Of a DNA stretch of 64,000 nt, positions 57,879 to 64,000 are shown piece by piece; the first letter of the stretch is position 1, and the number at the start of each line of letters is the position of its first letter. Source of the DNA: Neorhizobium tomejilense. GTDB lineage: Bacteria; Pseudomonadota; Alphaproteobacteria; Rhizobiales; Rhizobiaceae. Location: contig PVBG01000008.1 in assembly GCA_002968845.1 (NCBI GenBank), positions 151,445 through 215,444 on the forward strand, written 5' to 3'. The notes under the pieces are model-generated. The model saw nothing but the letters and a program-made list of their open reading frames with translations, was not told where the DNA came from and ran no database searches. Both the position numbers and the translations under genes were made by a program.

Positions 57879-60461
57879 ATGAGTTTGAGGGGACCGCTTT
57901 TTTCGCGGCATGTCCGGATCGCGCTTGGCTGCGCATCCTGGCTGGGCGGCATGGCTCCGGCCATCGCACAGCAGCCGGCGCAAGGCGTCCAGTCGCAGCA
58001 GGTCGCCGTTTCCATTCCCGCCGGGCCGCTTGAAAGCGCACTTCTAGCACTTGGCCGCCAGACCGACCTGCGTCTCGTCTATCGCAGCGAAATCACTGCC
58101 GGAAAGACCACGGGTGGCGTGACCGGTTCGCTGACACCCTCTGCCGCCCTGTCGCGGCTGCTCTCCGGCACCGGCGTTTCCTTCCGGTCAAGCGGGGGTA
58201 ATACGGTAACGCTGGAAGTTGCGGGTTCGGCGGCGAGCCTGCCGGATGCGTCGGACGATACGATCCTCAAGCCGATCGTGCTTCGCGACGGGAATAGCGA
58301 GGGCGTGGATACGCCTTACGAGACGGCGGGCTCCACGAGCTACATCACCGCCGAGCAGATCGAGCGGTTTCGCGGCTCGACTGCCGGCGACATCTTCAAG
58401 AACACGCCCGGCGTCATCTCCGCCAACAACCACAATGGCGGCGCCGTCAACGTCAATATACGCGGCCTGCAAGGGCAGAACCGCGTGCGCGTGGCCATCG
58501 ACGGAACCCAGCAGACCACCACGACATGGCGCGGTTATGCCGGCGTCGACGACCGCACCTATATCGACCCGGACCTGATCGGCGGCGTCAGCATCTCGAA
58601 GGGCCCGTCCGGAGGTGCAGCAGGCGCCGGCGTCAATGGCGGCGTCGTCGGCATCCGTACGCTCAACGCGAAGGATGTGGTCGAGGATGGCAAGGAGTAT
58701 GGCGGGCGGATTAAGATCGGCGCGCAGGACAATACGACGTCCGATTTCACCATCAACTCGATTGTTGAGCAGACCGACCAGGCCGAGTTCTTTGACTTTA
58801 CGAACGGCAACGGTTCGGTCGCGTTCGGCACGGTGCAGGACAATTTCGATCTGGTGATCGCCGCAGCGCGCCGTTATCGCGGCAACTACTTCGCGGGTAC
58901 GAAAGGCCCGACGACCTACCGCTTTAACAATAGTGACCTCAGGCTTTCCCTCACCAAGCCCGGCGAGGAGGTGTGGAACACGTCGAGTGAATCAAGCTCC
59001 TTCCTCGCCAATGGGACGATCCATATCGACGACGACCAGAGCCTCGAACTCGGCTATGTCCATTTCGAGGCCGAATACGGCGAGGCGCTGCCGTCGCTGC
59101 TCTTCAGCCAGCCCGAAACATTCCGCCAGGCGCCGCTCTCGAACGTGATCACGGACACGTTCACGAGCCGCTACCGTTACAATCCAGACGATAGGATCGA
59201 CCTCAAAGTCAATGCCTGGATGAGCATCGTCGACCAGATGGACATGTCGACCGGCCTTGCCTTTTACCTGCCGCAGTACAATCTCACGCCGGCCACCAGA
59301 CCGCCCGGCGACGATCCGCGCTATGCTATGACCCATACCTATGGCGGCGACATCTCGAATACCAGCAAGTTCGATACGGACTACGGCAAGGTCGTCGTTA
59401 ACTACGGCATTTCCTACCTTTTGGAAGACATCGACGCCCGGCGCTACGAAAGTCGCACCTACGCCGATTTGCGCGGCGTGCCGATGAACCCGAGCATCGG
59501 CAGCCGCTCGATCGCCAGCGCCTTCACGCAAGGCGAATGGGAAGCAACTGATTGGCTTAAACTCAACGCCGGCCTGCGCTACGACCATTATTGGCTGAGG
59601 GACGACGGGGTAACCGTGGATACCACCGTTCGCAACCGTGATGGCGGCCGCCTCAACCCCTCGATCAGCGCCACGATCGAACCCATCGACGGGCTTCAGT
59701 TCTATGCGCTCTATGCGGAAGGCGTTCGGCCGCCAACCATGCGGGAAACCATGGGCAGCGACGGCAACGCCAGGCCCAACCCCTACCTCAAACCTGAAGT
59801 CGCCAAGAACTGGGAAGTCGGCGTCAACGTAAGCAAAGACGGGCTAATCACCGAGAGCGACTCCGCCAGGTTGAAGCTTTCCTATTTCAACAACAATTAT
59901 ACGGACTACATCTCGCGTCTTCCCGCATCCACTGTGGATCTGCCTCCACCCCCTCCGGACATGCCGAAATATGTCTTCGCCTTCGACAATCTGAGAAAAG
60001 CAAAGTTTTCCGGCATCGAAGTCACCGCCTCCTACGACCTGGGCTTTCTCTATGCGGAGGGGTCGCTCACTTACTATACCGATTACATGTTCTGCCGCAC
60101 CCTTTCGACATGCTCCAACACGACGGAAGAAAACGACTACGCCGCCAACCACATGCCGCCTGAGATCATGAAGCGGCTAACCGTAGGCACGCGGCTCTTC
60201 GAGGACAAACTGACCGCCGGCATCCGCATCACCCAAGCCGGGCCTCGTATGTCGCCGGTCACCCAGGGTGCGCGCATGTATACCGGCATGTGGGTGCCCT
60301 ATACCGTCGTGGATGCCTTCGCGACCTACAAGATCACCGAAAACTTGACATTCGACCTCCAGGCCGAAAACTTGACCGATCGTTTCTACATTGATGCCCT
60401 CGATGGCTGGAACCCCGCGCCGGGACGGACGATCCGGGCCTCGTTGACCGCCAAGTTCTAA
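57879..60461 (+). CDS. TonB-dependent heme receptor with STN signalling domain
   Basis: 860 residues. Signal peptide ending near AIAQQ; an STN domain (about 45-100: VSIPAGPLESALLALGRQTDLRLVYRSE) signals to FecR; plug with FRGSTAGDIFKNTPGVISAN and VNIRGLQGQNRVRVAIDGT; barrel with EGVRPPTMRETMG and NPYLKPEVAKNWEVG, resembling the FRAP/NPNL heme-receptor region; C-terminal aromatic-ending strand (LTAKF). Imports heme across the outer membrane with TonB energy. The neighbouring heme oxygenase supports heme as the substrate. Confidence 0.9.
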   Translation: MSLRGPLFSRHVRIALGCASWLGGMAPAIAQQPAQGVQSQQVAVSIPAGPLESALLALGRQTDLRLVYRSEITAGKTTGGVTGSLTPSAALSRLLSGTGVSFRSSGGNTVTLEVAGSAASLPDASDDTILKPIVLRDGNSEGVDTPYETAGSTSYITAEQIERFRGSTAGDIFKNTPGVISANNHNGGAVNVNIRGLQGQNRVRVAIDGTQQTTTTWRGYAGVDDRTYIDPDLIGGVSISKGPSGGAAGAGVNGGVVGIRTLNAKDVVEDGKEYGGRIKIGAQDNTTSDFTINSIVEQTDQAEFFDFTNGNGSVAFGTVQDNFDLVIAAARRYRGNYFAGTKGPTTYRFNNSDLRLSLTKPGEEVWNTSSESSSFLANGTIHIDDDQSLELGYVHFEAEYGEALPSLLFSQPETFRQAPLSNVITDTFTSRYRYNPDDRIDLKVNAWMSIVDQMDMSTGLAFYLPQYNLTPATRPPGDDPRYAMTHTYGGDISNTSKFDTDYGKVVVNYGISYLLEDIDARRYESRTYADLRGVPMNPSIGSRSIASAFTQGEWEATDWLKLNAGLRYDHYWLRDDGVTVDTTVRNRDGGRLNPSISATIEPIDGLQFYALYAEGVRPPTMRETMGSDGNARPNPYLKPEVAKNWEVGVNVSKDGLITESDSARLKLSYFNNNYTDYISRLPASTVDLPPPPPDMPKYVFAFDNLRKAKFSGIEVTASYDLGFLYAEGSLTYYTDYMFCRTLSTCSNTTEENDYAANHMPPEIMKRLTVGTRLFEDKLTAGIRITQAGPRMSPVTQGARMYTGMWVPYTVVDAFATYKITENLTFDLQAENLTDRFYIDALDGWNPAPGRTIRASLTAKF

Positions 60462-60472
60462 AAATATCCGAA

Positions 60473-61075
60473 ATGGAAAACACGATGCAGATCGAACTCG
60501 AAACACCCACCGCACCGACCCGGATCCGGCGTCTGAAGGCTCTCACCGATGCCACCCATGAGCGGCTCGACAAGCGCATCATGGCGGCCGATCCCTTCGG
60601 CAGCCGCGAGCGTTATGCGCTCTTCCTCGCCGTGCAGCATCATTTCCATGCGGATGTCGATCCGCTCTATCTCGATCCGCGGCTCAACCGCATTGTCCCC
60701 GATCTTCCGAGCCGGGTCCGGCTTGAAGCACTGCGCCAGGATATCGCCGATGTGACCGGAAATGCGCCGGCCGTCCTCACCGCTGGGACGAGCCGGCTCG
60801 ACATCCCGGCCGCACTCGGATGGCTGTACGTTGCCGAAGGCTCGAACCTCGGCGCCGCTTTCCTCCTGAAGCAGGCGGCAAGGCTCGGCCTGTCGGAAGA
60901 ATTCGGCGCCCGTCACCTCGCCGGCCACCCCGCCGGCCGCGGCCTGCACTGGCGCACTTTCGTTGCTGCTTTCAACGGCTTCGAGATGTCCGAGGCGGAG
61001 GAAACGGAAATGGCCGAAGGCGCCAAGTCGGCGTTTCGGCGGGTGCATGCACTGGTGGACGAATTTTTCGTCTGA
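60473..61075 (+). CDS. Biliverdin-producing heme oxygenase
   Basis: 200 residues of the HemO/BphO helical fold: [14 protein letters not shown] with the proximal His29, [19 protein letters not shown] with the distal Gly region, then [19 protein letters not shown]. Cleaves heme to biliverdin, CO and iron; directly follows the heme receptor. No bacteriophytochrome is near. An ATG at 60485 is an alternative start with GGAAAA before it. Confidence 0.9.
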   Translation: MENTMQIELETPTAPTRIRRLKALTDATHERLDKRIMAADPFGSRERYALFLAVQHHFHADVDPLYLDPRLNRIVPDLPSRVRLEALRQDIADVTGNAPAVLTAGTSRLDIPAALGWLYVAEGSNLGAAFLLKQAARLGLSEEFGARHLAGHPAGRGLHWRTFVAAFNGFEMSEAEETEMAEGAKSAFRRVHALVDEFFV

Positions 61076-61187
61076 GGGCTCGGCGTGGGTCCCCGGGCTG
61101 ACCCCGCGCCACCCACTGGTAATTCGCTGCCTTTTCCGCCATATACAGCCCAATAGACGGGCATTCGGCCCGGAATGGACTGGCGTC

Positions 61188-62123
61188 ATGACGGAACTGG
61201 TGGAATTCGCGCGGATGAACGGGCTTGGCAACAAGATCCTGGTCGTCGACATGCGCGGACGCACCGACAAGGTGACGCCCCAGGCTGCTATCGCGCTGAA
61301 CGCCGACCCGGCCACCCAGTTCGACCAGATCATGGCGATCCACGATCCGAAGGCTCAGGGTACCGATGCCTGGATCGACATCCTCAATTCCGACGGTACG
61401 ATGGCGCAGGCCTGCGGAAATGGCACGCGTTGCGTGGTGCAGGCGCTGAGCGCCGAGACCGGGCGCAAGACCTTTACCTTTCAGACCGTCGCCGGCATCC
61501 TCAATGCCGTCGAGCATGAGGACGGTACGATTTCGGTCGACATGGGCAAGCCGGTCTTCGAGTGGGACCGCATTCCGCTTGCCGAGGAGTTTTTCGATAC
61601 GAGCCGCATCGAACTGCAGATCGGTCCGATCGACGCGCCGATCCTGCATTCGCCGTCTGCCATGTCGATGGGCAATCCGCATGCGATCTTCTGGGTCGAC
61701 CGTGATCCGATGAATTTTGACCTCGAACGGTTCGGTCCGCTGCTCGAAAACCATCCGATGTTTCCGGAAAAGGCCAATATCACGCTGGCGCAGGTCACGT
61801 CGAAGTCGTCGCTGCGCACCCGCACCTGGGAACGTGGCGCCGGCCTGACGCTCGCCTGCGGCTCGGCCGCCTGTGCTGCCGCCGTTTCCGCCGCCCGCAC
61901 CGGGCGCAGCGGGCGCACGGTGACGATCGACGTTGCCTCCAGCCCGATCCGCCAGCCGCTTACCATCGAATGGCGCGGGGACGACCATGTCGTCATGACC
62001 GGTCCTGCGGAATGGGAATGGTCCGGCAAGGTCGATCCGCTGAACGGCAGTTTCAGCCGTGACGCTAACGCGCCGGAGGCCCAATCTTCTCATGAGAACG
62101 AGCCGGAGGCTCGGGTCAATTGA
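61188..62123 (+). CDS. dapF: Diaminopimelate epimerase
   Basis: 311 residues. Catalytic cysteines in [14 protein letters not shown] and [14 protein letters not shown], with [13 protein letters not shown] at the start. Converts LL- to meso-diaminopimelate for lysine and peptidoglycan. A 25-residue tail extends past the usual end. The stop overlaps the mtaB start. Confidence 0.95.
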   Translation: MTELVEFARMNGLGNKILVVDMRGRTDKVTPQAAIALNADPATQFDQIMAIHDPKAQGTDAWIDILNSDGTMAQACGNGTRCVVQALSAETGRKTFTFQTVAGILNAVEHEDGTISVDMGKPVFEWDRIPLAEEFFDTSRIELQIGPIDAPILHSPSAMSMGNPHAIFWVDRDPMNFDLERFGPLLENHPMFPEKANITLAQVTSKSSLRTRTWERGAGLTLACGSAACAAAVSAARTGRSGRTVTIDVASSPIRQPLTIEWRGDDHVVMTGPAEWEWSGKVDPLNGSFSRDANAPEAQSSHENEPEARVN

Positions 62124-63406
62124 GCGGCGTCGAGGTCATCACCTTCGGCTGTCGGCTCAATACCTATGAATCGGAAGTGATGCGGGCGGAGGCCGAAAAG
62201 GCCGGGCTCAACAACGCGATCCTCGTCAATACCTGCGCCGTGACCGGCGAGGCCGTGCGCCAGGCCCGCCAGGCGATCCGCCGGGCCAGGCGGGAAAATC
62301 CGCATGCGCGCATCATCGTCACCGGCTGCGCCGCCCAGACCGAAAAAGAGACTTTTGCGGGCATGGCGGAAGTCGATGCCGTGCTCGGCAACGAGGAGAA
62401 GCTGACCAGCGCCTCCTACCGGGCGCTGCCGGATTTCGGCGTCTCGGCGGAAGAGAAGCTGCGCGTCAACGACATCATGAGCGTGCGCGCCACCGCGCCG
62501 CAGATGGTGAAGCATATCGACGGCCACGTGCGCGCCTTCATCCAGGTGCAGAACGGCTGCGACCATCGCTGTACCTTCTGCATCATTCCCTATGGCCGTG
62601 GCAATTCCCGCTCGGTGCCGATGGGTGCGGTGGTCGACCAGGCCCGGCGGCTGACGGAAAGCGGTTATTGCGAGATCGTGCTGACCGGCGTCGATGCCAC
62701 CAGTTATGGCGCCGATCTTCCCGGCCAGCCGTCGCTTGGTTATCTGGCCAAGACGCTGCTTCGCCAGGTGCCGGAAATCCTGCGCCTGCGCCTGTCCTCG
62801 ATCGACAGTATCGAGGCGGACAAGCACCTCTGGGACCTGATCGCCGAGGAGCCGCGTTTCATGCCGCATCTGCACCTGTCGCTGCAGCATGGCGATGACA
62901 TGATCCTGAAGCGGATGAAGCGCCGCCATTCGCGCGCCGAAGCGCTCGCCTTCACTGAGCAGGCCCGGCGCCTGCGCCCGGAGATCGCCTTCGGGGCGGA
63001 TATGATCGCCGGTTTCCCGACCGAAACGGAAGACATGTTTGAGAACGCCGCGACACTGGCGGAAGAGGCCGCCATATCGTTCCTGCACGTCTTTCCCTAT
63101 AGCCCGCGTCCAGGCACGCCGGCGGCGCGCATGCCGCAGGTGGACCGGGCGGTCGTCAAGGACCGGGCGGCACGGCTGCGGGCGCGGGGCGACGTGCTGC
63201 ATCGGCTCCACCTCGATCGCATGGTCGGCAGCGAGCAGGCCATCATCGTCGAGAACAACGGCATGGCCCATACGGAAAACTTTTCGCTGGTGGCGGCGCC
63301 TCGCCTTGTTCCCCGCGAACTCAAGCGCGTTATGATCACCGGCCATAACGGCAAACATCTGGAAATGCAGGTCGCGTCCGCCCTTGCCCCGTCTCGGGCG
63401 GCGTAA
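62120..63406 (+). CDS. mtaB: tRNA t6A37 methylthiotransferase MtaB
   Basis: 428 residues. N-terminal UPF0004 domain ([19 protein letters not shown]), radical-SAM cluster CDHRCTFC, and MtaB-type [10 protein letters not shown] and [11 protein letters not shown]. Adds the methylthio group of ms2t6A37. Start codon TTG 62120 overlaps the dapF stop, with GGAGG upstream. Confidence 0.93.
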   Translation: MSGVEVITFGCRLNTYESEVMRAEAEKAGLNNAILVNTCAVTGEAVRQARQAIRRARRENPHARIIVTGCAAQTEKETFAGMAEVDAVLGNEEKLTSASYRALPDFGVSAEEKLRVNDIMSVRATAPQMVKHIDGHVRAFIQVQNGCDHRCTFCIIPYGRGNSRSVPMGAVVDQARRLTESGYCEIVLTGVDATSYGADLPGQPSLGYLAKTLLRQVPEILRLRLSSIDSIEADKHLWDLIAEEPRFMPHLHLSLQHGDDMILKRMKRRHSRAEALAFTEQARRLRPEIAFGADMIAGFPTETEDMFENAATLAEEAAISFLHVFPYSPRPGTPAARMPQVDRAVVKDRAARLRARGDVLHRLHLDRMVGSEQAIIVENNGMAHTENFSLVAAPRLVPRELKRVMITGHNGKHLEMQVASALAPSRAA

Positions 63407-63421
63407 CCGGAACAGGTTCTC

Positions 63422-64000
63422 ATGGCATTGAGCTTCATCAAACGCGTCTTCACCTTCGGCAAGCCCGCCGAGGAACCGGCACCCGATGCGGTAAAGCCGG
63501 AGGACGTCGCTGCCATCCAGGCGGAACTGGAGCCGAAGTCGCGCGACGAAGACCTGCCGGTCTCGCCCGTCGATCCGGTCGCACCGGCCGAGATCGAGAC
63601 CGCCGGCGGGCCTGTCGCGGATGTGGCGGCGGAAAATGTCGAGCCGGCCGAGCCGGAGGCTGCCGAAGAGGATGAGCCGGCGCTGCTTTCGGGTGTCGAA
63701 GCCGCATCCGAGATCGGGATGGTGCCGTTGTCGCTATTGCAGGCGGAAGCAGAAGCAGAAGAAGAGGGCGTTGCAGCCGCGGAAGCACCCCCCTCTGTCC
63801 TGCCGGACATCTCCCCCTCAAGGGGGGAGATTACGGATGAGCCGCCGGCTCCGGCATCCGATATCGGCGATATGGACTCTGGTCCGGCCGCCACAAGTTC
63901 CGGATTCACTTTGGAGCAGGAAGCCCCCCGCGATTCGATGTCCCCCCTTAGGGGGGAGATGTCCGGCAGGACAGAGGGGGGTGTTCCTTCAGACGAAGAG
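63422..64000 (+). CDS. ftsY: Signal recognition particle receptor FtsY, N-terminal part
   Basis: Partial: 193 codons, cut by the window end. MALSFIKRVFTFGKPAEEPAPD and the long acidic, Ala/Glu/Pro-rich stretch are the variable A domain; the NG GTPase lies beyond the window. It would pair with Ffh. The A domain is interrupted by a rhizobial palindromic repeat whose two arms (63787-63831, 63938-63982) are read in frame. Identity is inferred from the start sequence and from dapF-mtaB-ftsY order in rhizobia. Confidence 0.88.
   Translation, partial: MALSFIKRVFTFGKPAEEPAPDAVKPEDVAAIQAELEPKSRDEDLPVSPVDPVAPAEIETAGGPVADVAAENVEPAEPEAAEEDEPALLSGVEAASEIGMVPLSLLQAEAEAEEEGVAAAEAPPSVLPDISPSRGEITDEPPAPASDIGDMDSGPAATSSGFTLEQEAPRDSMSPLRGEMSGRTEGGVPSDEE
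63787..63982. repeat. Palindromic repeat inside ftsY
   Basis: 45-nt arms 63787-63831 and 63938-63982 are near-perfect inverted copies (CTCTGTCCTGCCGGACATCT and its complement, plus CCCCCTCAAGGGGGGAGAT). The same element is known between rhizobial genes. The loop is 106 nt. Both arms stay in the ftsY frame. Confidence 0.88.

Overview
The window reads as an ordinary, gene-dense stretch of the main chromosome of an alphaproteobacterium of the order Rhizobiales, most likely family Rhizobiaceae (Rhizobium, Neorhizobium, Agrobacterium or Ensifer type). Support for this: high-GC codon use; protein sequences that read as rhizobial (CarD, RpoH2, MgpS-like helicase, CenR/OtpR); a SAM-II riboswitch in front of metA; an EcfG/RpoE2-type promoter before rpoH; CtrA and RirA (IRO-box) style sites; and typical rhizobial palindromic intergenic repeats. 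No rRNA, phage, IS element, plasmid gene or CRISPR array was found, so the genus cannot be fixed.

Layout. 1-722 is non-coding and carries an extreme cluster of GANTC (CcrM methylation) sites. 723-7030 runs rightward: SUV3-like RNA helicase, S4-domain protein, FdxA, CarD, RpoH2. 7045-14288 holds an M48 lipoprotein protease, an HxlR regulator with a MATE pump, and the thiamine transporter thiBPQ under a TPP riboswitch. 14393-22263 has a receiver protein, an ABC-F ATPase, thiamine pyrophosphokinase, a MoxR ATPase, a Nudix hydrolase, SAM-II plus metA, a VWA protein and galM. 22354-27935 has a PAS-PAS-HWE hybrid kinase, tRNA-Gly and a three-gene molybdenum hydroxylase/cytochrome c operon.

28250-37985 carries a YbaK-type deacylase, thioredoxin-TPR protein, LON-domain protein, Trm112-like protein, UbiH-type hydroxylase, TesB, glnK-amtB behind a sigma-54 promoter, and ftsK behind a CtrA box. 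38060-46325 holds LolA, XthA, a cyclic-nucleotide-binding protein with CenR, an L,D-transpeptidase, leuC, ppk2 and an amino-acid ABC permease/binding protein pair. 46493-53914 has an MFS transporter, a SnoaL-like secreted protein, and the translation/secretion cluster ffh-aroQ-rpsP-rimM-trmD ... rplS with a TauE-type permease inverted inside it.

54210-64000 holds a vapBC toxin-antitoxin pair, an MBL-fold hydrolase, a complete cell-surface-signalling heme uptake locus (sigma factor, FecR, STN-TonB receptor, heme oxygenase) with two IRO boxes, then dapF-mtaB-ftsY, the last cut by the window end. The most noteworthy signals are the GANTC cluster at the left edge and a rhizobial palindromic repeat sitting inside the ftsY reading frame at the right edge. 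Most of the rest is conserved housekeeping sequence whose regulation can be read from the DNA.
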